The notes under the pieces: generated by a model
The model's database searches: none
Told to the model about the DNA's origin: nothing
What the model saw: the letters and a program-made list of their open reading frames with translations, nothing else
Made by a program: the position numbers and the translations under genes
Shown: positions 36,101 to 46,682 of the stretch, in pieces
Layout of the letters: every line of letters begins with the position of its first letter
Position numbering within the stretch: the first letter of the stretch is position 1
Assembly (NCBI GenBank): GCA_025449115.1
Contig: JAHLKC010000090.1
Span: forward strand, 107,317 to 171,316
Direction of reading: 5' to 3'
DNA length: 64,000 nucleotides
Source of the DNA: Chytridium lagenaria
Taxonomy: Eukaryota > Chytridiomycota > Chytridiomycetes > Chytridiales > Chytridiaceae

Positions 36101-36804
36101 AGGTTAAGGGGATGTCGGTTTGGAGGCTAAAGTTGAAGCTGTGTTTGGATGTTGTGAGCATTTTATGCTTTTTGCATGATTCAAGAGTGTATGATGTGGG
36201 GCTCTCTTTGGATAACATTGTTTTGGATGACCAGTTTAAAGTGAGACTCATTGGTCTTGGAGGTTAGTACTGTAATTTTATTTTTTTTTGGATCATATTA
36301 AATCGGTGTTGGCTTTATAGTTTATATTACTCTATTGTTTGCATGTATATTTCTTTTATGTCAGTTTTAGTGTTTTTTTTTGGTTTTGCTCAATTAGAAT
36401 TGACTTTATATTTTCTTTTAATCTTTACCTCTTTTCCATCCCCACCTTTTTATTGTTGCAACGAATCCGCTTTATTCTCCCTAAATTCTGTTATCAGATT
36501 ACCAACCCAAAATCGGCTCCTCAACACCCACCCCCCCGTGCAACGCGATCTCTATAACCCGCGACCTTCACTCCCTCTCCACCATCTTCCTCGAGATCTG
36601 CGGCCCCACATTCCACCCATTTTCACATCCATCATCTACGCATGTCGATGCGCGGATGCCGATCAGAAACCGCATTTGACGGCGCATGATGTGGTGAATT
36701 GGATGCTGAGGTTGGCGGGTTGTGCGAATTGGGAACAGTGGGATGTGGAGTTTGGGGGGGTGATGGAGGGTAGAATGGGTTCTAGGCCCACGTATTATTC
36801 ATGA
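33179..36804 (+). CDS. Coiled-coil protein with SUMO-interacting-like motifs and pseudokinase domain (paralog B)
   Basis: Tandem paralog of the preceding gene, 181 bp downstream on the same strand. The N-terminal part (33300-34010) is coiled coil (FLQVIEKAEKEVQARTQAEQ, LRKEIVILADALEDERRRN). A long acidic, Ser/Val-rich middle repeats units such as SDVVMKEV, SDILMEIVNEDALSISGDIM and VTISDSAMEV. Within it AIDLTSDDDVIILD, AIDLTLGS and TIDLTGDDG (34798-34941) look like SUMO-interacting motifs. The end matches paralog A: CVVRVPQG, LCFLHDSRVYDVGLSLDNIV and VRLIGLGG, so HRD reads DVG and DFG reads GLG. An intron at 36263-36497 precedes the C-lobe (IPPIFTSIIYACRC, VVNWMLRLAGCANWEQWDVE). Frame changes near 34518 (run of seven A), 35755, 36110 and 36600 are assumed. 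Confidence 0.62.
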
Positions 36805-36941
36805 TCTATGCAGGTCGATGAGTGGATGCCGATCAGAAACGTATTTGACAGCGCATGATGTGGTGAAATGGATGCTGAGGTTGGCAGGTTGTGCGCATTG
36901 GGAACAGTGGAGTGGAGTTTGGGGGTGATGGAGGGGTAGAG
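36801..36941 (+). repeat. Tandem copy of the paralog B last exon
   Basis: Near-identical copy (roughly 88% by eye) of 36631-36775, offset by about 170 bp, including GGATGCCGATCAGAAAC and GGATGCTGAGGTTGGC. It starts at the stop codon of paralog B and has small deletions, so it looks like a dead exon duplicate. Confidence 0.8.
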
Positions 36942-37510
36942 AGGTTTTGGTTCAAAGATGGGGGAAAGGTGTTGTTGAAGGTTTTGATTTTCAAGAGAAA
37001 ATATGTATTTTTGTGAATAAAAGATGGAAGTGAAAAGCATCATCATCAAGAATCTGTTCAAGTTCGTGAGGTTCGTAGGCTGTTCAATGATGATTGTGTT
37101 GATGTGCGGAAAGTTGATTATAGTGAAAATACAAAACATCCCGTGTACTATAGCAAGCAATCGCAAAGTTGTGAAGCGGTGTATTTGATGTTGGTTTCGA
37201 GACCAAGAAAGCGAAAACAGTGTAAAATGTCATAGAGACGGCGAAAAACGATAAAGGACATTGAAACGGAAGAAACGAAACGATAAAAGGAAAAGAAGAA
37301 TAATTGATGCCTTATTTCTAAAAAGAGTTGTGGCCAAAAAAAATACGTGGACATAAAAGATATTTGGTAAGCAAGATAGAAAAATGAGGTTGTAAAGAAA
37401 GTGAAAATGACGACGGCCCCCATCAGAAGAAAGGAAAAACAGGGTGAAATAAATCGAAAAAAAAGGTTTCAACAACAAAAAAATAAGACAAAAACGGTGA
37501 ACATGAACAT
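36942..37510. other. Convergent spacer, paralog B / Bem1-like
   Basis: About 570 bp, A-rich on the plus strand from 37200 to 37500 (3' side of the minus-strand gene). I see no supported gene. Confidence 0.4.
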
Positions 37511-40500
37511 TCACTGATAAACCAAAACCGGTCTCCCCGGATGGGTCCCCAACAACAACCTCAAATCCTCATCCCCCCAAATCCTCACCACAGCTCCCAT
37601 TTCATCCTTAACCGAAACCCCTGTCCAACCTCCCACCGTCTCACTCTAACCCGTTCATCCACTTCATCCAACAACTCATCCAACAGCACACTCTCATCAA
37701 TCCTCAACGTCAACACCCGTTCCCCATCATCCCCAACCCAAACCACCACAATAGCACACTCCTCCTCCTCCTCCCACACATCCCATCCTTCACTTGCAAC
37801 ATCCTCCGTCTCAGCGTCGCTGTGCGGAACGTCCCAAGGACGATTGGGGAGAAGAATTTATGCATGCCCTGACTTTCAAGGATGGCGGGTGGAAGACGGA
37901 GAAGAGCGACAAGGTAGCGTTTCAACCATGCCGTGTGGGATTGTTCAGAGGGGGCACCGAAACGACCCTTTTGGGTGGACTCGTCGGGGATTCTGCGAAT
38001 GGGATGCGACGGGGAGCGTTGCGACGACCGGATTCGATGGGGAAGCGTTTGAGGAGGGAGAGGTGGAGGGCAAAGAGTTCACCATGGGAGCGATCGAGGG
38101 TGGCGGAATGAATGGTGCCGGTGTCAGAGGTGAAGAGGATGTCAAATTTGTAACGCCATTCGGTGTCTATTGAGGGTGTTGCTGGGGAGATGGAGGGGGA
38201 GGGGGGAACGGTGACTTTGAAGGATGTGCGGACTTTGACGCGGAGGACGCGTTGGAGAGGGGGTGGTTGGGGGGAATAGGGTTGAGATGGGTTAGAGCGG
38301 GATGAAGGGGGACCTCGAGGGGTTGAAGGGTTGATGGGAGGACCTCGAGGGTTGTTGGCGTTGCGGGAGGATGGGGTTCTTGCAAGGTTTGGGGGTGGTG
38401 GACCTTGGTATGGCTGGTCGGGGATGTAGAATCCGTCTGGGTTAGGTGTGATGATGACGGCGGGACCACGTGGGATAGCGGAGGGTGGAGGGCCATTGGG
38501 GCCAGCCGAGGTTGGGGTTCTTGCAGGATACTTTTGGGAGGGTGGGGGTGGACCGTTTTGATGGAAAGGAGGAGGTGGGAAATTCATGCCTGGGGAGGTT
38601 GGGGAGGGACCGGATTGTTGCCACGGAGGACGGTCTTGGGTTGGGGAAGTTGGGCCTCCTGGGGATTGGGGCCGGGAGGTGGGGGACCGCCACTGCCTGG
38701 GATAAAGTGGAGAGCGGGACCTGTGGGTCCTACTGGGGCTACGAGGTCGGGGTGGTCTTCGAATGCCTTTGCATTGATGCGGAATCGGAGAGATTCTGAG
38801 TCTTCAAAGAGGTGACGGGGAACTTGACCGCGAATACGATGTGCGGGATTGATAACTTCGTAAAAGTTGGGGTTATCATCCACCATCACCTAGAAAAGAT
38901 ATTCTGTTAGTACTTTTTGCCAATTTTTCTCAAAAAAAAAAAGAAAATGGTGGGGAAAGAAAAAGGTAGTCGAGTTTCGCGATAAAAAAAGCAAACAGAT
39001 GCAACAAGGTCAGCGAAAGGGAAAGTCTCAAAGGGGGAATTAGAAAGGAAAAAGAAAAAGAAAACTTTTTAAGGAGCGGCAAAAAAAAAAAAAGCAACAA
39101 AAATCAAGGAGCGGAGATAAAAAGAGAAAACTCCTTTCTCATAAAAAAAATTAACAAACAACGTCAAACTCACAAAAAAGAAATCCCCCTTCTGGAACGA
39201 CAACTCCATCGCCGTCTGCGCCATATAATCCGCTGTCGCCCTCACCACCCTCTTTGGTGGCAACTGAAACACCCCGTAGGATGCGACGACCCTCTTGGTC
39301 GTTCTGGCACCAACGCTCCATTCTCAATAACAAACCCCGGTGGCGGTCTCCCCCATTCCTCGGTGAAGGAAGCTGATGACCCCTGCTTGGCGACGGTGTC
39401 GTATAAGCTGACGACGACGGCGAAGACGGGTACGGGGAGGGTTGTGGGACGCTTCGAGCGGTGGGGAGAAGGGAGCTGGAGAAAGGTATTCATGGGTGGG
39501 TCGACGTTGACTTAAGGGTGGTGGAGCTCGTGGATCAATGGCATTCCAACCCGCTCCCAATCCCGTGTAGGACTCAATGGTTCATCCTGGTACCTCCATA
39601 CTCATCATCGATAGGTGGGAGGCTGTTGTTTTGTTGCAGCTCGGGTGGGTGACCGCTGCTTTTGGCTTTTTGAACGAGGTGGGTAGTCGTCTTTAGGAGG
39701 TAGGGAAGGGGCGACGGAATCGGGTGTTCGTGGACGATCACGGTATCCACCGGCATCCCAACGTTTGTTCATTTCAGGTCGTCCGCCAGTGTCGGTTTGA
39801 GTGGTATCGTCGAAATCATCTTCAATGGCTTCCTCGAACCTGTCGTCAAAGGCTGGGGGGTGGTGGGGCGGGATCGTCGTACCCTCCGATAAAGTTTGGG
39901 TCGTTGGCGGGGCTGTCGTCAGGATAGCTTCTGCTGGGTGATGGGTTGTACCGTTCTCGGTCAGGGTACATGTTGGGATCTGCGGGAGATTCGCCGTATG
40001 AGTCTCTGATGGGAGGACCCTTGTTTTTTGGGCTGTATTCGTCGGTTGCTTGCCAGTAGTCATCACGACGTTCGTAGTCTGATTCTCGGTGGTGTTGGTA
40101 TGGTGATCGTGGTTGAGGCATGAGGTCTGCAACGTCTGTGCTAATACGGGGCCTCCGTTTTGCGGTCTTGGAAAGGGGGACGAGCGCTTACAGCGGAAGG
40201 AGGAGGGGATCTATCCGGATAGTCCACATCCATGGGGGTGGCATGTTATCCTCCTTCCTTTGATTAGGCCTGACTCTTGTGCTGATGGATCTGGCGGGTG
40301 GTGAGAAAGGCTTTGGTTCGGGATCAACTGGGGCATCGTAGTATTGATTTGCAAGAGGTGGTTTTTCCGTTGCTGCGCGCCTGATGGCATCACCCTTGAT
40401 GATGAAGCGGGGATTTGAACGCGGCATTACTGGTGCTGCGTGAGAGACCGGTGGGGGGACCACGAGATCTTGAGCGAGATCGAGAAACGCTTTGGACGGG

Positions 40501-41289
40501 AGGGGGAGGTTGTGAGACTTCTTCTCTACCTCTTCCAACCTCCCTGCCTCTTCCAGGGTCTCTTCCAACGTCTCTTCCAGCGTCTCTTCCAGCATCCCTT
40601 CCGGCATCCCTTCCAACATCCCTTCCAACATCTCTTCCTGCATCTCTTCCTGCATCTCTTCCCTCCCTTCCACCAACATCCCTGCCAGCCTCCCTACCCC
40701 CTCTCGCATGCCTCGACCTCGACCTGGATCTAGACCTATCTCTCCCCTGCTCCATCTCCCTACCCCTCCCTCCGTTTGGCGCATACGCCGTATTATAAGC
40801 CGTCGATGTTCTCCTCTCCCAATCCTCTCCAGATCCGACCGAAGAAGGTGATCCTCCTCCCCTCCCCTGTGGTCTATAATCCTCTCTCACCTCTGGCCTA
40901 CCATAATCCTCCCTCACCTCTGGCCTACCATAATCCTCCCTCACCTCTGGTCTACCATACTCCCTCTCCTCATACGACCGAGGCGAGATCATGGAACCAG
41001 GTGAAGCCTGTGGACCAGGTTTCCTTCCTGTTGGACTGTAATCATCATAATCATCCTGATACCGTTGTCGCCCATCTTGATCAGGGAATGTGTTGGTGTT
41101 GCGGTAGTCATCATAGTAGTCACTTGTGGTGCTGTCCCTGAAATCCGGATGCTCGTGTTGTCGAGCGGAGGATGGAGGTGGACCGGGGTAAGATGGTGGA
41201 GGAGGTTGACGGTCATATTGAGGGGAATAATGTCTTGCATCAGCATCGTCGTCGTCGTCGTAGTACCGTCGGCCCCCGTTACCGTCCAT
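37511..41289 (-). CDS. BEM1: Bem1/Scd2-like SH3-PX-PB1 polarity scaffold
   Basis: The ATG is at 41289 (MDGNGGRRYYDDDDD). The first 450 or so residues are disordered: Asp/Tyr/Pro-rich sequence, tandem GRPEVREDY units, SRSRSRSR stretches and Gly-Arg-Asp tetrapeptide repeats. An SH3 domain spans an intron near 39170-38890 (VVRATADYMAQTAMELSFQK then DDNPNFYEVINPAHRIRGQV). A PX domain follows (VLRVKVRTSFKV, WRYKFDILF, HGELFALHLSLLKRFPIESG). A PB1-like acidic C-terminus (CAIVVVWVGDDGERVLTLRI, IWGDEDLRLLLGTHPGRP) ends in VYQ. Bem1 proteins bind Cdc42, its exchange factor and PAK at sites of polarised growth. Family members have two SH3 domains; I see only one clearly. Frame changes are needed, for instance near 38590, 37925 and 37590. 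Confidence 0.78.
40555..40690. repeat. 12-bp minisatellite encoding Gly-Arg-Asp-x
   Basis: About eleven imperfect 12-bp units (TCTTCCAGCATC-like on the plus strand) inside the Bem1-like gene, giving GRDAGRDVGRDV-type sequence on the coding strand. Confidence 0.85.
40871..40965. repeat. 27-bp tandem repeat encoding GRPEVREDY
   Basis: Two full identical units (40891-40917 and 40918-40944) flanked by diverged copies, in frame in the Bem1-like gene. Confidence 0.85.
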
Positions 41290-42027
41290 GGTTTAAAGAT
41301 ATGATGGACAGAATGAATGGATGGATGGATGACGGGAAGTGATCGGTGGGAGACGGAAAAAGAAGAGGATGAAAATAATTATAATTAAAATAATAATAAA
41401 AAATTGGGTTGCGGGCTGATGAGGGGTGCTCAGAGGAGCCGTCGTCTTTTTTTCTTAATTAATTAATTAATTAATGAGTTGAGTGTTCAGTGTGCAAAAG
41501 AAGGCAGGAAAGAATGGTTGGTTGGCTACATATTCAATACATTTGGCGCGGATATTACATTCACGGATAATGAGTTACTCCAACCAATCAGACACGTTAT
41601 CGAATGACGCGTGAGTGGAAATAATAGACAAAAAAACAAATGAAAACAAATGAAAAGAATCATCCAGAAGACAGGCTCAAGATGCTTCTGGATTCTTTTT
41701 CATTTTCTTCATCCATCTGGAATCAACACCACCCATCCCCAATATGCCATCCCTTAATAATAATAAAAGACTAGAGGAAAACGAAAAGAAAAAAACATGT
41801 GAAAAGGAGACAACAGAGTCCATGAAAAGCACGCCTCTAAACACACGCACAAATAAGAACGTTTTTGCTTTCTCCAAAAACTTTGTCTACGCTTGAGAAT
41901 CCCTTATCTGCTGACATACCCTCCAACGTCCCTCTCTTACAATAGCCCATCATCCCTTCATCGCCAAAAAAAAAGCAACCGGACTTTCTCAAAATACACA
42001 CAGCTTAATCATCGCATCCCCTCCCAC
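41290..42027. promoter_or_regulatory. Divergent intergenic region, Bem1-like / EB1
   Basis: 738 bp between opposed starts. It contains a GGAT tetranucleotide run (about 41312-41330), an A/T-rich part and a TTAATTAATTAATTAATTAA palindromic repeat near 41455-41475. The two polarity and cytoskeleton genes could be co-regulated from here (inference). Confidence 0.45.
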
Positions 42028-45000
42028 ATGACGGAATCCAAAACCGAGCTCCTAACATGGCTCAACGACCTTCTTCAAATAAAGTACACTAAAATCGAAC
42101 AATGCGGAAGCGGTAAATCCACTCCCCTCTTTCTTCTCCAACATTCATTATTTTGGTTCATTCAGGCGCCGCATACTGTCAAATCCTCGATTCGGTTTAC
42201 GGTAACAAAGCACCCCTCTTTAACATACTGTTTATACTGACATTGAGCAGGCGACGTTCCATTAACTCGTGTTAAATTCGAGTCGAAACATGAGTACGAT
42301 TTCGTAAACAACCTCAAAATCCTTCAAACCGGGTTCAACTCTCACTCGATCGAAAAGGTAAGCCTTTGTCTCCGCTTCTCTTTTTTTTTTCAATTTCCAC
42401 AATTCTTCTTCCTTCCCACCCATCTTTCTCGTATTCCCCATCTTTTGCGTTCATGCCGTCCCTCAACCCTCCATTAAGTAATAAATATACCCGCAGAACA
42501 TACCCATTGACAAACTCATTAAATGCCGCTACAACGACAACCTCGAATTCCTTCAATGGATGAAAAAATACTGGTACTTTTCCTTCACCTTCTTTCCATA
42601 TCTCACATCATATCTGTAGGGATGCATTTTACCCAGGCGGCGGATACGACGCCACAGCCCGACGCGCTATTAAAGAACGGAAGGATGCAAAGAAATCCGC
42701 GTCGTCAGCGGTCCATTCGGAGTAGGGAACATCAACAAAGCCGGGTGTGAAGAGAGGTAGCTTTGTACTTTATTTTCGCCTCGATACAGCTTTATACCCC
42801 AGATTCTGTTTTTTCGTCTTCCCCTTCATGCTCCACAATTTGTACTTCTACTTTCACATCCTCAATCGTTTCCTCGCTTTCGATTCCCTCGTTTATTTTT
42901 ACAATTCTTTATACCTCAATCTCCCACTAACAAACCCCACCCTATTTCAGACCCCTCCAAATCCCGCTCCACATCCACCCTCCCTACCCCCCTCGCAACC
43001 CCAACCACCAAACGCCGCCTACGCCAAGACTCTTCCATCCCCGTCCAACCTCCCAACAATCCCTCCAAAGCTCCACCCAAAGTCTCCGCGGTCGCGTCCC
43101 CGGTCTCGCAAGACCCACAAGCGCATCCGTGGAAGTCGTGGAAGCCCCAAAAGATGTCATTGCAGATGCATCAAGGTATACTCCAACCCCTACTATCGTG
43201 ATGCTAATGAATCGTTTTTTCAGTATCCCCGTGGACACCATTACGAAAACTGAACATCAGGATATTGTGGATGGGTTGACAAAGAAGATGGCGGATCTGC
43301 AGCTTGTTGCGGATACGTTGGAGCGGGAGCGGAATTTTTATTACCTGAAATTGAGGGATCTGGAAGTCGTGGTCTTGGATCGATATCAAAAAGTAATTTC
43401 ACTTCTTTTGTATCCTTTCCCAAAAATCGCGATTCTCTCCATAACCCTTTTAATTGTTTATCTCTGTATTTTACCACAATGTCCCTTTATTTTCACAACA
43501 TCAAACCCATTCCCCTATATGCCCATCTTCCCACAAATCCTCCTCCTCCCGTTTTCCCAATCCCTCCCAACCAACTTATCCTGATTCCCATTCTAATCCC
43601 CTTTTTATTAGAGTGAAACAACATTTACCCCCTTCCTCCGCGAAATCCAAACCATCCTCTACAGCACCGAAGAAGGTTTCGTCGCCCCCAAGAAAACCAC
43701 GCTAGAGCCAACCGTCACTGAGGAACACCCCGTTGCAGAAACATCACCAGCGGTCGTCGAAAACATGGCAACAACGACGAGTGAAGTTGTACCGGATGGT
43801 CGAACCTCTCCTATGGCACCTCCCGTTGAAGCAGAAGGTGGTCGAATCTCTCCTATCATTTCCTCCGTTGAAACAACACCAATATCGGATGGTCGAACAT
43901 CTCCTGTCACGACTTCCGTTGAAACGACACCAATTACGGGTGGTCGAGCCTCTCCCATCGCACAACAAGAAGGTCGTACCTCACCCACCGCTCAACCCAC
44001 AGACGCCACCCCCGGCCGCGCAACACCCACCACCCATCCCACAGACCCCACCCCAGGCCGCGCAACCCCCACGACCCAACCAACAGACCCCACATCAGGT
44101 CGCGCAACACCTACAGCCCAACCCACATCAAGTCGCGGAACACCACCACCTCAACCCCCAACCTCAACACATCGCGAAACCCCACCCCCAAAAGACCGCA
44201 CCCCCCCCTCCACATCCCCAACCCGCACAACCCCCAACCCAACCGCATCACCCCCCCAACAACCCGTCCCCCCTCCACAACTCGCCATCCACAATCCACC
44301 CGCTCAACTCCCACACCATCCCGCTCCCAAACCCCTCCCCCATCCTCCTCCCGTCCCCCCAAAAAACCCGACACATCACGTCCCACCTCCGCTCGTTCAT
44401 CCCCCCTCACCATCTTCCCCGTCATGGTATCCCGAAACGACCCCCCTACCACACCTAAAGAACAAGACCCCCCTCTTCGTCGTCTCCCCATCACCTCCAC
44501 CCCAGACATCTCACGTCCTCATTCCCAAATTCCCCGTGTGACTGCATCGATGGAAGCGTTGGACGCTCGGCCACCCCCGACAAACGCGTCCAACCACCTC
44601 AGATACAGACCTTCCCGCAACATCGCGTCCTACCACCTCAAAAACAGGGATAGACCTTCCTCGTGCTGTCTCTGAAAAAGTCTTGTCGTCGACAGCGGTG
44701 GATCGTCATGGTTCGATGGACCGGACAGCGTCTGAACGGGGGTTGATGGATCGAACGTTATCGACGGACCGTACCGTGTCTGAACGGGCGATAATGGATC
44801 GAATGTCATCAACGGACCGTACCGTGTCTGAACGGGCGATAATGGATCGAACGTTATCAATGGACCGTACCGTGTCTGAACGGGGGCTAACGGATCGAAC
44901 GGTATCGATGGATAAAACAAATGGCGGGGTGGATGGATCCATGACGCTTGCAGCGAGTTCTGTGAGAGGGTCAATGAATTTAGGGAAAGAGTTTAAACTT

Positions 45001-45048
45001 CCTGATCTTCCAACATCTCAGAGCGTGACGGGGAGTTTGAACTTGTGA
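42028..45048 (+). CDS. BIM1: EB1-family microtubule plus-end-tracking protein with long tail
   Basis: Exons include 42028-42112, 42166-42201, 42251-42357, 42497-42573, 42620 to about 42755, a linker, the EBH exon ending at 43392, and 43612 onward. The N-terminal calponin-homology domain is classic EB1: ELLTWLNDLLQIKYTKIEQC, GAAYCQILDSVYGDVP, VKFESKHEYDFVNNLKILQ, KLIKCRYNDNLEFLQWMKKY and WDAFYPGGGYDA. The EB-homology coil follows (IVDGLTKKMADLQLVADTLE, RERNFYYLKLRDLE) and ILYSTEEGF. EB proteins normally stop soon after; here some 480 residues of Pro/Thr/Ser-rich repeats follow, ending in a 16-residue repeat array. Frame changes near 42720, 44540 and 44670 are assumed. No C-terminal EEY/F is present. 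Confidence 0.88.
43999..44124. repeat. 42-bp tandem repeats encoding TDPTPGRATPTTQP
   Basis: Three imperfect 14-codon units in the EB1 tail. Confidence 0.8.
44746..44920. repeat. 48-bp tandem repeats encoding MDRTLSTDRTVSERAI
   Basis: Three full 16-codon units (44746-44793, 44794-44841, 44842-44889) plus partial copies on both sides, near the C-terminus of the EB1-type protein. Confidence 0.9.
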
Positions 45049-46682
45049 TTCTTGAGAATCGAACGAGCGTGGCGATGCGATGTGTTGTTGATGCATCCTT
45101 TTTCATGATGAGTGTTTTTTTTGTTTTGTTGTTATCCGTGTCGTATTTTGTTGTATTTTATTACTTTCTATTGTTATTGTTTTGCTATTCTTGTCATTGC
45201 CTGTTGCTATTGTTTCTTTCCTTTCTCTTGTCATCCTTCTGCGACGCTTTTGTCTCTTGTCATGCTTTTTTCTGCGACGCTTTGTCTTTGTTCGTTTTTT
45301 TCTTTTTCGGCAGTCCCTCTATACTTTACCAACAACCCCTCTTTTCAGACGCAATTCTCAACCACCCCTCCCCACCTGTTTACCTTTCGTTCAAAATACC
45401 TCTCATAAGGTTGCAATAAGTCAGTCTTTAAAGTCACTCCAAAAATAGCATCATCATCAAAGTTTTTGTTTGCTTCATACTCGAAATAATAACAACAAAC
45501 CATTTCAGTTTTACACTTTCCTCGTATTAAAAAAAGGCACCTACCCCACTCCCATCTTCCAAGAAAATTCAAGCATCCCCAGGCACATATCACCCTCGTC
45601 CCCACCCATACATTGTGTCAAGTCGAGAGCATTCCCGCAGAGAAACCCCCACAACGCGTCTACTCCCAAGCATAGCGAAAGATCAAGTGAAAAAAAAAAG
45701 GGTGGTGTCCCTTTCTTTACTCTCCATTCACCACTTTTCACTGCAGCCTTGAAATACAATTCTCCCCAAACCGTTGTTCCATTGTGCTTTCGTTCGTTAG
45801 AGCGTCATATCCAGCTGACTCCCTTGATTAGGATCAATGACTTTGTTGTATCCCATCCCAACAATACGGTGCTCCGTGGTTGTTTCTACGTGACTGTACA
45901 AGTATAACAATGCTAACGTAACTATGTCGCGCGACTTTGTATTTTTTTTTCTTCGTTTTTTTCATACAAATGATTCTTTTCTCCGCTTACCCTCCGTGCC
46001 TTCAATTAGTTGGACATTGCTCAGAAAAAAAACAAAAAACAGCAGTCCACAAGTTCACACTGCGCATTTCAAAAAATTCCACTCCACTTTGTTAAAAAAA
46101 AACCACCCAATAGTCACCCTCCCAACAAACAGCAGAAATCACCAAAACAGTGACGCCAACAAACGGAACCCTCCCATAAAAACGATTACAGAAAAAAAAT
46201 ACTAGTCTCAGGATAAATCAATCAAAACACCATCATAAAAAACGAGGGTATTAAGGAGGAAAATGGAGGGACAGTTTAATCCATTTCAAACAAAAAGAGA
46301 AGGGAATAATATATAATAATGATAATCCAACAAAAACAAAGGAAAAAAAATGGACGGAAAGAAAAAACAACAAGCAAACAATACACCAGGTTGAAACAAA
46401 AAAAAAGAAGAAAAAAAAAAAAAACACGTATGAAAAAAGTAGTTGGAAGGGGTTAACCAACTTCCATCGTCTCAATATCCCATCAAAAGAGGGGGAAAAC
46501 AAAAGGTCTTCAGAACATCTCTACATCTTTAAGAAACAGGAACCCATCTACACCCACCATCTTGAACGCTAGAAATCTAATAACACATCTACGCATCCCC
46601 CACCATCTTCAACGCCCCTTCACCGTCCCTACTCCATTCCCAACACACGCCATCACCACCTCTTTCAAAAAAAAACCAAAAT
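45049..46682. other. Long convergent intergenic stretch
   Basis: 1.6 kb between convergent EB1 and phosphatase genes. It is T-rich at 45110-45320 and A-rich at 46150-46430 on the plus strand, consistent with two 3' regions. Open frames here (for example 45470-45907) show no family signal. I see no gene. Confidence 0.45.

Noticed and set aside
44111..44509. Minus-strand Gly/Val-rich frame
   Set aside because: Shadow of the Pro/Thr-rich EB1 tail on the other strand.
43765..44541. Separate Pro-rich secreted protein
   Set aside because: Continuous in frame and by splice site with the EB1 gene; no signal peptide.
45470..45907. Plus-strand frame in the long spacer
   Set aside because: No recognisable motif, poor codon character, no splice or promoter support.
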